From Puniceicoccales bacterium (GTDB taxonomy: Bacteria; Verrucomicrobiota; Verrucomicrobiia; Opitutales; JAIRKQ01), in NCBI GenBank assembly GCA_031288455.1, contig JAITRI010000021.1:1-11726 (forward strand): a stretch of 11,726 nucleotides of DNA, given 5' to 3'. The translations under genes and the position numbers were made by a program. This document shows positions 1-7,030 of this stretch, in pieces (positions within the stretch are counted from its first letter, which is position 1; each line of letters opens with the position of its first letter). The notes beneath the pieces were generated by a model that did no database searches, was not told the DNA's origin, and saw only the letters and a program-made list of their open reading frames with translations.

Positions 1-56
1 AGGGGCACAGCCCCTGCACCCGCCGCATCCGCGCAGCGTTTGCGGTTCGCTTCGCG
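1..56. repeat. GC-rich hairpin repeat, copy A
   Basis: This stretch matches 273-328 at 52 of 56 positions; the first 32 bases are identical. It starts with AGGGGC-ACA-GCCCCT, a perfect 6-bp stem with an ACA loop. The second stem (CCGCATCCGC against GCGTTTGCGG, 23-45) has two mismatches that the other copy lacks, so this copy looks decayed. It begins at the window edge and may extend further left. The type resembles REP-like or small non-autonomous intergenic repeats; no family name is claimed. Confidence 0.75.
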
Positions 57-265
57 AGCGCGAGGGGGATATCTCCGGGCACGCGAGATGGCGGAAATCT
101 CTGGAAAATGAAAACTAAAGATAAAAGCGCCGAAAATCCAAAGACAAAGGCCACGGAGAACTAAAAAACATTGGCGCCGGGCGCTTTCCTCTGAAAATAC
201 GGCGCCGCGGACTTTTGTTTACGCCCCAGAGCTGCGTCTTCCCGCTGTGCTGTTTTAGGGCCTCC

Positions 266-328
266 GGCGGGCAGGGGCACAGCCCCTGCACCCGCCGCAT
301 CCGCACAGCGGATGCGGATCGCTTCGCG
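266..328. repeat. GC-rich hairpin repeat, copy B (intact)
   Basis: The repeat proper (273-328) pairs with 1-56. Two strong stem-loops follow each other. In the first, GGCGGG (266-271) pairs with CCCGCC (291-296) and CAGGGGC (272-278) with GCCCCTG (282-288), around an ACA loop and a 2-base bulge. In the second, CCGCATCCGC (295-304) and GCGGATGCGG (308-317) form a perfect 10-bp stem, again with an ACA loop. The two stems share two bases, so they compete or stack. It lies about 90 bases past the end of the minus-strand operon, where it could stabilise or end the transcript, but there is no T tract. Confidence 0.7.
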
Positions 329-418
329 CACATTTCGTTTACTCCTAAGGCGCGCCAACAGGCTCACTCCTACACTCCATGCCACCCCACATTCGGCCAC
401 TGAAATGGCCGCAATTGC

Positions 419-898
419 TCACAGTTTTTCCACTATCGCCGTTGTGCTAAATCCACTGACGAACGGCACAAATTGAATTTGCACAGCGGCAGTCCGCAGC
501 GCCCGCAGCTCCGTCGTGTCCAATGTGTCGATGCTGTAGTCCCCGGACTTCACGTAGACGTCAGGCCTGAAGCGCAGAATTTCATCCGTCAGCCGCTTAC
601 CATCGAAGATGAATATTCCATCGACCGCTTCCAGCGCCGACAGCACATATGCCCGCGCGCGCTCACCGAAGATGGGCCGCGTGTTTCCCTTGAGCGCTCT
701 TACGCTGCTGTCGGAATTCATCGCAACCCAAAGAGAATCTCCAAATTTTTTCGCACTCTCGAGCGCGAACACATGCCCGGCGTGCACTATGTCAAAGCAG
801 CCATTTGTTAGAACGATGCGCCTGCCGCCGTTCCGCAGCTTTTGCGCCACGCTGCACGCATCGGCAAATGAAAATAATTTGGGCGGAATCGGATGCAT
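419..898 (-). CDS. rfaE2: D-glycero-beta-D-manno-heptose 1-phosphate adenylyltransferase (stand-alone HldE C-domain)
   Basis: A cytosolic nucleotidyltransferase of 159 residues that would join heptose 1-phosphate to ATP, giving ADP-heptose for the lipopolysaccharide inner core. Visible signatures are TNGCFDIVHAGH (residues 31-42) with the HxGH nucleotide-binding motif at 39-42, NSDSSVRALKG (61-71) followed by RPI, RPDVYVKSGDY (111-121), and the C-terminal GFSTTAIVEKL. These match the C-terminal half of E. coli HldE. The sugar kinase half is absent, so heptose-7-phosphate kinase must be encoded elsewhere. The ATG start lies 9 bases after the stop of the upstream clpX-like gene, so it is probably the last gene of the tilS-ftsH-clpX-like transcript. 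No ribosome binding motif is visible. Nucleotide choice (ATP) is inferred from family membership. Confidence 0.9.
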   Translation of the reverse strand: MHPIPPKLFSFADACSVAQKLRNGGRRIVLTNGCFDIVHAGHVFALESAKKFGDSLWVAMNSDSSVRALKGNTRPIFGERARAYVLSALEAVDGIFIFDGKRLTDEILRFRPDVYVKSGDYSIDTLDTTELRALRTAAVQIQFVPFVSGFSTTAIVEKL

Positions 899-907
899 TT
901 CTGGTGT

Positions 908-2236
908 TCACTGCGCACCGGTGGACGCCGACGCAATCAGCGAGGCCAATGCCTTTGGTGGGTCGTCGACGGTATCTTTCGTGATCCTCACGGACTGCAC
1001 ATTCGCAGACGGCAGTTCAAACTTAAAGTCTCGCAGCAGTCTTTCCAGGACGGTCAGCAGTCCACGTGCGCCGGTTTTTTCCTCCGCCGCCGCTTTTGCC
1101 ACCTCAGCAATGGCATCGTCGTCCATGCTGAAATTTATTCCGTATCCGTTGAAGTCTTCCGCGTACTGCTTCAGGATCGAGCCCTCCGACGATACCAAAA
1201 TATTGCGCAGATCATCGGCTTTGAGCGCTTCGCAGGCGACGCGCACCGGCAGCCTACCGATGAACTCCGGCTCAAATCCGTATTTTATAAAATCCGCCGT
1301 TGAGACCTTTTGCAGATATTCGTAGGCCTCATCGTGATCATCGCCGCGGCTGCGGAAATTAAAACCTATGCTATTCGCCCCTATTCTGGATTTCACAATG
1401 TCGGATAGCTTGTCAAATGCACCGCTGGCGATGAAGAGAATGTGTTTCGTGCTGATGCTCTGCTTCTGATTTTTTTTCCCATTGGCGAAACTCACCGCCG
1501 CCCGCAATTGTGCGATCATATCCGTCTGTCCGTATGCGTTTACGTCACTTTCCTCCATCAGTTTCAGGAGATTTATCTGCACGCCACGCCCGGAAACGTC
1601 GCGTCCTCCAGCATCGGAAGATGCGGCAATTTTGTCGATTTCGTCGATGAAAACGATGCCATACTGCGCAAGTTTTACGTTGCCATCGGCGGCTTTGACG
1701 AGGTCGCGGATCATGTCATCCACATCACTGCCCACGTATCCGGTTTCGGAAAATTTCGTGGCGTCCACCTTGACAAACGGGACACCTATCAATTTCGCTA
1801 TGTTTTTTATGAGATATGTTTTGCCGACACCGGTTGGGCCGAGGATGAGGACGTTCTGTTTGTTATACTCGGCGACCGAAATTTTTTCGTCCAACAAGCA
1901 TTTGCGCACGTGGTTGTAGTGGTCACAGATTGCGACCGCCAGTACTTTCTTTGCCTCCGCCTGCTTTATGACGAAGCGATCCAAAAATGTGCGCACTTCC
2001 AGCGGCTTCAGATTGAATGCTTTTATTTTTTCAATGAGCTCATTGGCCGCTTTTTCCCTATCGTCATCGTCATCACTATGTCCGGAATATTCCTGCGGCT
2101 GAAATGCGAATCCGAATTTGGAGCCGGTCGGGCCGAATATCTCCCCGAAATGCTTCTTCAGTTCATCGAATGGGTCCGATGGTTTTTCTCTGTCGTCCCT
2201 ATCGTCGCGTTCTTTGTCAAAATCGGAAAACATCAT
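908..2236 (-). CDS. clpX: ClpX-like AAA+ unfoldase lacking the zinc-binding domain
   Basis: A hexameric AAA+ protein unfoldase of about 442 residues, expected to feed substrates to ClpP or to act alone. Residues (counted from an in-frame TTG at 2239): Walker A GPTGVGKT 134-141, pore loop GYVG 167-170, Walker B VFIDEID 196-202, GRDVSGRGVQ 212-221, IGF loop 291-293 (the ClpP docking tripeptide), PEFIGRLPV with the arginine finger 324-332, and sensor 2 GARGL 390-394. ClpX normally opens with a four-cysteine zinc domain; here the first 65 residues are instead charged and Asp-rich with no cysteine. The RKH pore-entrance loop is also replaced (GKKNQKQ). The start is either ATG 2236, which shares its A with the ftsH TGA stop, or ATG 2233, which lies 6 bases after AAAGG. 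Either way it is coupled to ftsH. It is clearly a ClpX/HslU-class protein and closest to ClpX, but may be a paralogue of the cell's main ClpX. Confidence 0.85.
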   Translation of the reverse strand: MMFSDFDKERDDRDDREKPSDPFDELKKHFGEIFGPTGSKFGFAFQPQEYSGHSDDDDDREKAANELIEKIKAFNLKPLEVRTFLDRFVIKQAEAKKVLAVAICDHYNHVRKCLLDEKISVAEYNKQNVLILGPTGVGKTYLIKNIAKLIGVPFVKVDATKFSETGYVGSDVDDMIRDLVKAADGNVKLAQYGIVFIDEIDKIAASSDAGGRDVSGRGVQINLLKLMEESDVNAYGQTDMIAQLRAAVSFANGKKNQKQSISTKHILFIASGAFDKLSDIVKSRIGANSIGFNFRSRGDDHDEAYEYLQKVSTADFIKYGFEPEFIGRLPVRVACEALKADDLRNILVSSEGSILKQYAEDFNGYGINFSMDDDAIAEVAKAAAEEKTGARGLLTVLERLLRDFKFELPSANVQSVRITKDTVDDPPKALASLIASASTGAQ

Positions 2237-4356
2237 CAACCTTTCGTCGGCTCCGGTTCACTCACATCCGCCACGGGAACGGGAACGCCGCCGGAATCAC
2301 GCTTTTTGCGTTTTCCTCTCCTTTTTTTCGGTGTTTTGCCGCCATCATCCGTATTTTTTGTGCGCTTTTCCGGCGCCGAGATCTTCAGCGTGAAAGATCC
2401 ATTTTTCACGAGATCATAGACGTAAACGCCGTCGATTGTCTCATATTTCAGCAGCGCATCGGCGAGCTTGTCAAGAATTTCGCGCCGTTCGTTCAGTATC
2501 TCCAGCGCTCTCCTGTGTCCCTCCTCGACCAGTGCGCTGACTTCGGCGTCTATCTTTTGGGCGGTCAGCTCGCTATAGTTCTGCGAGCGCGCGATGTCGC
2601 GCCCGAGAAATATGTGATCCTGATTTTCTCCGTAGGCGACGGGCCCCAGTGGGCTCATGCCCCAGTCGCACACCATCTTCCTGGCGATTTTCGTCGCGGA
2701 CTTTATGTCGGCCGATGCGCCGCTTGTCATCTCCGCGAACACGATTTCTTCCGCCACACGCCCACCCATGGAGCAGCATATTTGCGCCTTCAGGTTCTTC
2801 TTCGAGTGATTTAAAATGTCCTTCTTTGGAATGAACATCGTGCTGCCGAGACTTTGGCCGCGCGGAATTATCGTCACCTTGTGCACCGGAAGATTGCTGT
2901 CATCGACGATCACCTGGACGATGGCATGTCCAGCCTCGTGGTAGGCGATGATTTTTTTATCATCATCGTCCATTAGTTTCTTCCGTTCGCGGCCGAATGC
3001 TATCTTATCGCGCGCCTCGTCAACATCTCCCCTTGAGACGACTTTTTTATTCTCTCTGGCCGCCAACAGCGCGGATTCATTCAGTAAATTTTCCAGATCC
3101 GCACCGGAGAACCCAGATGTGTTGCGGGCGATATCCTTCAGGCTAACGCTGCCGTCCAACTTGATCTTTTTCGCATGCACCTTCAGGATGTCTTCTCTGC
3201 CGTTGAGATCCGGCAAATCTATGACTATTTGCCTGTCGAATCGTCCAGGGCGCAGCAGCGCGGAATCCAACACATCCGGACGGTTTGTGGCCGCCATTAT
3301 TATTACACCCTCGCGGGAGTCAAACCCGTCCATTTCCACGAGCAGCGAATTCAGTGTCTGTTCGCGTTCATCATTGCCGCCGCCAAGCCCGGCTCCGCGC
3401 TGGCGTCCGACGGCATCGATTTCGTCGATGAAGAGTATGCACGGCGCATTTTTGCGCCCCTGCTCGAAGAGATCGCGCACGCGCGACGCACCAACTCCCA
3501 CGAACATCTCAACAAAATCAGAGCCGCTTATGCTGAAAAATGGCACCTTTGCCTCCCCGGCGACGGCTTTTGCCAGCAGAGTTTTCCCTGTCCCGGGAGC
3601 TCCAAACATCAGGCATCCCTTTGGTATGCGCCCGCCTATGTCCAGGAATTTTTTTGGATTTTTTAGGAAATCCACAATTTCGGCGACCTCCTCCTTCGCC
3701 TCGTCACAGCCGGCAACGTCGGCAAATGTAACTTTTTTCTTGTCCTGCGTCAGCAATTTCGCGCGACTTTTCCCGAAACTCATGGCGCTCTTGCCGGCAC
3801 CGCGCAACTGTCTGCTGAGTATGAAAAATATCAGCAGCAGGAAAATTACATAGGGCACCGTGTTTACCAAAATGTCGCCCCATAGCACAGAGCTCGGTTT
3901 TTCCGTCCAAATTTTCGACGATTCCAGCAGACGCTCGTAGCGGCTGTGGGTGAGTCTGCCCTCCGCCGCAAATCGCATGGCACCACCGTCCATCTTCGCG
4001 CTGCTCTGCGAGACGGTTTGCAGCTTTTGCGTAATACCCAATGCGGGAATTTTCCGCTTTTCCATCTCCACTGCCGGCAATGCGTCCTGGTGCTGCCGCG
4101 CCGATACTCCCTTCACTTCGCCGTACAGCTTGTACCACTCGTGGCCGTTGGATGGGACGCCCTGTATCACGCCGTACACTATATCTCCGCGTTCGGCGGC
4201 GACGATGACCTCCTCTATGGTCCATCTGCTGCCATTCACAATGACGGCGGTCGGATTGTACATGCTCCACAGCAGAAAAATCGTCAAAATCACAACCGCC
4301 CACAGGCTTGCGATTTTCATCTGCAGCATAAATTTCGAATTATTCTTTCTGTGCAT
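2236..4356 (-). CDS. ftsH: ATP-dependent zinc metalloprotease FtsH
   Basis: A membrane-anchored AAA+ protease of 706 residues that degrades misfolded or regulated membrane and cytosolic proteins as a hexamer. Order: first membrane helix about 14-33, periplasmic part about 34-160, second helix about 161-181, Walker A GAPGTGKT 252-259, pore loop FVGVG 285-289, Walker B ILFIDEID 307-314, second region of homology about 356-377 ending in RPGRFDRQI, zinc motif HEAGH 473-477, and the third zinc ligand D550 in SADIKSAT. All catalytic residues are present. Two oddities: the periplasmic part is longer than the roughly 75 residues of E. coli FtsH, and the C-terminus (about 662-706) is a hydrophilic tail with a KKRRGKRKKR patch. 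The ATG at 4356 is 27 bases after the tilS stop and keeps the first helix intact; in-frame ATGs at codons 10 and 13 are possible. The stop overlaps the next start (TGATG). Confidence 0.97.
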   Translation of the reverse strand: MHRKNNSKFMLQMKIASLWAVVILTIFLLWSMYNPTAVIVNGSRWTIEEVIVAAERGDIVYGVIQGVPSNGHEWYKLYGEVKGVSARQHQDALPAVEMEKRKIPALGITQKLQTVSQSSAKMDGGAMRFAAEGRLTHSRYERLLESSKIWTEKPSSVLWGDILVNTVPYVIFLLLIFFILSRQLRGAGKSAMSFGKSRAKLLTQDKKKVTFADVAGCDEAKEEVAEIVDFLKNPKKFLDIGGRIPKGCLMFGAPGTGKTLLAKAVAGEAKVPFFSISGSDFVEMFVGVGASRVRDLFEQGRKNAPCILFIDEIDAVGRQRGAGLGGGNDEREQTLNSLLVEMDGFDSREGVIIMAATNRPDVLDSALLRPGRFDRQIVIDLPDLNGREDILKVHAKKIKLDGSVSLKDIARNTSGFSGADLENLLNESALLAARENKKVVSRGDVDEARDKIAFGRERKKLMDDDDKKIIAYHEAGHAIVQVIVDDSNLPVHKVTIIPRGQSLGSTMFIPKKDILNHSKKNLKAQICCSMGGRVAEEIVFAEMTSGASADIKSATKIARKMVCDWGMSPLGPVAYGENQDHIFLGRDIARSQNYSELTAQKIDAEVSALVEEGHRRALEILNERREILDKLADALLKYETIDGVYVYDLVKNGSFTLKISAPEKRTKNTDDGGKTPKKRRGKRKKRDSGGVPVPVADVSEPEPTKG

Positions 4357-4383
4357 TGCCAGCCCAACAATGAAATATTCGGA

Positions 4384-5808
4384 TCAACTAAACACACATT
4401 GCAAGTATGTCAACAAAAGAGCCCCTTCGCCGCCATCTTTTATGCGAAAAAAATTTGCGACCGGTAATCCGGGGACCCAACAGATTGCGCCGTCTGCGAA
4501 TACCATCGGCAGGCGTTCTCTCTCCCGTTTCGGATAAATTTTTGCCGCCAGAAGATCTCCGATTTTTCTCGGAGTACTACGCCCGAAGCGCACGTATCTG
4601 CAGCTTGGCTCATAGCTCCTCGCGGAAATGTTAGCATCCTCCGAAATCGCCGCGCAGCAGCACCTGGAGACGTCGATGGCGCGCAAGTTCCGCATGATTT
4701 CTCCGCCGCCATCAACATTTTCGATGCGCAGCAGATCTCCACTCGGCAGAACATTTGTTCCGATTTTTAAATTTTCCACGCTCCAGGAGTCGCGTTTTCC
4801 TCCGGTGAAAATTTTCAAACATTCGCCGTCCCATTGGATGAATTTCCCCGCTTCGACGCAGATGGAACTTTCTTTCCCGCGGCGCATATTTTCCAGCAGC
4901 GCAGCCATGTGTGTCCCGCGCACCTGAAGTCCATTGGCAATGAGAAACTTCGCGAATATTTTTTTCACAATTGCGGTCGGCAATTCGCGCAAGTCTCCGG
5001 CGAACATTTCACCGCTTAGATCCCTATCGCCGATGAATTTTTCGGCGCAAAACGCAACGGCATCGTCCGCCTCTTCGATGCTGCGCTTCGCAGCAGCCAA
5101 TCCGCTGATGACGTCGACGCCGATCGCCGCCTCCTGTAATTTTGGAAGAACGATGTTGCGCATGCGATTTCTGCGAAAATCATTCCCAAAGTTGCTGCCG
5201 TCCTCACGCCATGAAATTCCAGCGGCGCGCAGACGTTCTCCAATCGTCCGCTTGGAAAATTCCAGCAGCGGGCGCAGTTTTAGACGATTGTTTTTAAAAA
5301 CTGTCACCGCGCGCGGGGCCGACAGCCCGGCAATTTCGCTGGCGCGCACCAGGCGCATGAGCAGCGTTTCGGCAACATCATTTTTCTGGTGTCCCAATAC
5401 TAAAATCCGCGAGTGGAATTTTTCCATGGCACGCCAAAAAAATTCATCGCGCGCATCCCGAAGAATTTCCTCCGAGATCTTTTTCGGACGGCTGCCGAGT
5501 TTTTCCGAGTAAAATCCAACGCCGTTATTTTTTGCCAATTGCTCGACGAATCGCTCATCGCCGTCCGCATCGGCGCCGCGCAACCGGTGATTGAAATGCA
5601 ACAGCAGCAGTCGACCGCGCAGATTTGGGAAGTTTTCCAGCACATGTTTTAGCAAAAACACGGAATCGCTGCCCCCGGAACAGGCGAGGCACACCGCTTC
5701 ATTGCAATTTTCTCGGCCGAGAAATGTCAGAATGTCATCGGCGGCGGCGACTCCATTGCCCAGCGACAGCCGCTCCTTTGCATAGTCAACGGAGGAAATA
5801 TTGTGCAT
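4384..5808 (-). CDS. tilS: tRNA(Ile)-lysidine synthetase TilS
   Basis: It attaches lysine to cytidine 34 of the CAU-anticodon tRNA-Ile, using ATP, so that the tRNA reads AUA and is charged with isoleucine; the enzyme is essential in most bacteria. The 474 residues begin with an N-type ATP pyrophosphatase domain whose P-loop SGGSDS is at 44-49, followed by family signatures HFNHRLRG and, further on, GLSAPR and EDGSNFGNDFRRNRMR. The C-terminal domain is also present, with a RKIGDLL segment followed by PMVFADG and CWVPGLPVA, as in the long E. coli-type enzyme. It is the first gene of the minus-strand run; tilS next to ftsH is a widespread arrangement. The ATG at 5808 has no ribosome binding motif and may lie very near the transcript start (see the promoter entry). 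Confidence 0.94.
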   Translation of the reverse strand: MHNISSVDYAKERLSLGNGVAAADDILTFLGRENCNEAVCLACSGGSDSVFLLKHVLENFPNLRGRLLLLHFNHRLRGADADGDERFVEQLAKNNGVGFYSEKLGSRPKKISEEILRDARDEFFWRAMEKFHSRILVLGHQKNDVAETLLMRLVRASEIAGLSAPRAVTVFKNNRLKLRPLLEFSKRTIGERLRAAGISWREDGSNFGNDFRRNRMRNIVLPKLQEAAIGVDVISGLAAAKRSIEEADDAVAFCAEKFIGDRDLSGEMFAGDLRELPTAIVKKIFAKFLIANGLQVRGTHMAALLENMRRGKESSICVEAGKFIQWDGECLKIFTGGKRDSWSVENLKIGTNVLPSGDLLRIENVDGGGEIMRNLRAIDVSRCCCAAISEDANISARSYEPSCRYVRFGRSTPRKIGDLLAAKIYPKRERERLPMVFADGAICWVPGLPVANFFRIKDGGEGALLLTYLQCVFS

Positions 5809-5820
5809 CTGTTGCCAACA

Positions 5821-5849
5821 AATTCATCCGATGGATTACAAATTGACAA
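5821..5849 (-). promoter_or_regulatory. Possible tilS promoter
   Basis: On the minus strand, TTGTCA (5849-5844, five of six consensus bases) is followed after 17 bases by TGAATT (5826-5821, three of six). Transcription would begin around 5814, only a few bases before the tilS ATG at 5808, so the mRNA would be nearly leaderless. The -35 overlaps that of the opposite nth promoter. The -10 is weak. Confidence 0.35.
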
Positions 5850-5871
5850 TCAAAAAATACTTGCCTAGTTT
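5843..5871 (+). promoter_or_regulatory. Probable nth promoter
   Basis: A perfect TTGACA (5843-5848) stands 17 bases before TAGTTT (5866-5871, three of six -10 bases). Transcription would start near 5878. That places the in-frame GTG at 5878 at the very first transcribed base, and so favours the ATG at 5899 as the nth start. Confidence 0.5.
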
Positions 5872-5898
5872 TCGCCTGTGTCTGTGCGAGATGTGACC

Positions 5899-6525
5899 AT
5901 GAACAAGTTACGGAGGGCGAATTTCATTCTGCGGAAGCTGGAAGAATTATTCCCAAATCCGCAGGTGCAGCTCGACTTTTCCAGCAGTTTCACATGTCTC
6001 GTTGCCGTCATGCTATCGGCGCAGTGTACGGATGTCGCCGTGAATGCGGTGACAAAAAAATTATTCGCCGTTGCCAGTACGCCGCTGGAATTTGTAACAC
6101 TTGGAGAAAGTGGGCTGCGGGAAATAATTAGACCCTGTGGACTTTTCAACACCAAGGCGCGGGCAATTGTGGGAACATCGCGCATAATTTTGCAAAAATA
6201 CGACGGCAATGTTCCCGATTCCATGGAGGAACTGGAAACACTGCCGGGAGTCGGCCACAAGACAGCATCCGTCATCGTCAGCCAGTGTTTCAATGGGCCG
6301 GCATTTCCGGTGGATACGCACATTGCCAGGCTCGCCAATCGCTGGCAGCTGGAAACGTCACGCGACACAAGGAAAATCGAAGGAACGCTCAAAGAACTTT
6401 TTCCGGTGGACACGTGGAAAACTTTGCATTTGCAGCTGATTCTCTATGGGCGGAAATTTTGCCCGGCGCGCTGGCACGACATTGGGAAATGTCCCATTTG
6501 CCTAAAATTTTCCCTGGATTTGTGA
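5899..6525 (+). CDS. nth: Endonuclease III (DNA glycosylase/AP lyase), variant tail
   Basis: A base-excision repair enzyme that removes oxidised pyrimidines and cuts at the abasic site. The 208 residues align closely with E. coli Nth: MNKLRRANFILRKL matches its N-terminus, then LSAQCTDVAVN (39-49), the helix-hairpin-helix LPGVGHKTA (115-123) with catalytic Lys121, and VDTHIARLANR (138-148) with catalytic Asp139. The C-terminus is unusual. The 4Fe-4S loop of E. coli is Cx6Cx2Cx5C, whereas here only three cysteines occur (188, 198, 201), spaced Cx9Cx2C, and the protein ends seven residues later. A normal cluster is therefore unlikely. I chose ATG 5899 because it matches the family N-terminus and the upstream promoter; the frame stays open to GTG 5878. 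It is the first gene of the nth-acpS-ffh run, with no ribosome binding motif. Confidence 0.93.
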   Translation: MNKLRRANFILRKLEELFPNPQVQLDFSSSFTCLVAVMLSAQCTDVAVNAVTKKLFAVASTPLEFVTLGESGLREIIRPCGLFNTKARAIVGTSRIILQKYDGNVPDSMEELETLPGVGHKTASVIVSQCFNGPAFPVDTHIARLANRWQLETSRDTRKIEGTLKELFPVDTWKTLHLQLILYGRKFCPARWHDIGKCPICLKFSLDL

Positions 6526-6625
6526 ACGTTTCCGTGCCGTCTTTCAATTTTTCTGTTGCACGGCCCGCGGCGCAGTGTACTTTGCGAGCATCGGAAAAGT
6601 TTCGGAAGAATTTAATGCGGCGATT

Positions 6626-7030
6626 GTGGACGTTGCGCTGGGGACGGATATTGTTGAAACGGCGAGGATCGAACATCTCGTGCGCAGATTTGGCGACGTA
6701 TTTTTACGTAAAATTTTCAACGGCGATGAGATCGCCTATTGCATGAAAATGGCCAACCCGGCGATGGGATTCGCCGCCAGATTTGCCACGAAGGAAGCAT
6801 TTTCCAAGGCCATGGGGACGGGAATCGGCCGTCACATCGGATGGAAAGATGTTTCCGTCGGGAAAAAATCGTCCGGGGAACCGTTCATCGCATTGTCCGA
6901 GCGCGCAGCGGCGACATTGAAAGCGCGCGGATATTCCGCGGCAAAAGTTTCCATTGCGCACACTAAAACGCTTGCCCATGCGGTCGTTGTGCTTATTAAA
7001 TTGTGCGATGTTCCCGGCGCTAGCAGATAA
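6626..7030 (+). CDS. acpS: Holo-[acyl-carrier-protein] synthase AcpS
   Basis: It transfers 4'-phosphopantetheine from coenzyme A to the serine of acyl carrier protein, so that fatty acid synthesis can run. Family signatures are all present: LGTDIVE with metal ligand Asp8, RFATKEAFSKAMGTGI with the second ligand Glu57, and the C-terminal SIAHTKTLAHAVV. From GTG 6626 the product is 134 residues, close to the usual 120-130, and begins MDVALGTDIVE like E. coli (MAILGLGTDIVE). The frame stays open to a GTG at 6575, which would add 17 residues unlike the family; neither GTG has a proper ribosome binding motif, so the start is uncertain. It follows nth by 100 bases, and its last 23 bases overlap the start of ffh, which implies coupled expression. 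Confidence 0.92.
   Translation: MDVALGTDIVETARIEHLVRRFGDVFLRKIFNGDEIAYCMKMANPAMGFAARFATKEAFSKAMGTGIGRHIGWKDVSVGKKSSGEPFIALSERAAATLKARGYSAAKVSIAHTKTLAHAVVVLIKLCDVPGASR

Larger units (their letters stand above)
1..418. other. Gene-free region with hairpin repeats
   Basis: No reading frame here looks like a protein: the short frames on both strands are low-complexity, are largely made from the GC-rich repeat, and match no family I know. The stretch holds two copies of a structured repeat (1-56 and 273-328, listed separately). Between them is an A-rich segment around 100-170 with no recognisable signal. A short GC hairpin lies at 174-184, followed on the minus strand by six T (168-163); it could be a weak terminator. 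Another hairpin at 394-411 (CGGCCA, six-base loop, TGGCCG) lies just past the stop of the minus-strand gene at 419 but has no T tract. I see no tRNA or other RNA gene. Confidence 0.6.

Noticed and set aside
161..400. 79-codon minus-strand frame after the heptose gene
   Set aside because: Much of it is translated from the hairpin repeat, and the remainder matches nothing; no sign of selection on protein.
1442..2419. 325-codon plus-strand open frame across the clpX-like gene and the ftsH end
   Set aside because: Antisense to clear clpX motifs; the translation is rich in Phe/Cys/His/Arg without domain structure. It is a mirror of the coding strand.
2948..3853. 301-codon open frame on the plus strand inside ftsH
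   Set aside because: It lies antisense to the fully conserved AAA+ and protease domains of ftsH; its Ser/Arg/Pro-rich translation resembles no family and follows from the codon bias of the real gene.
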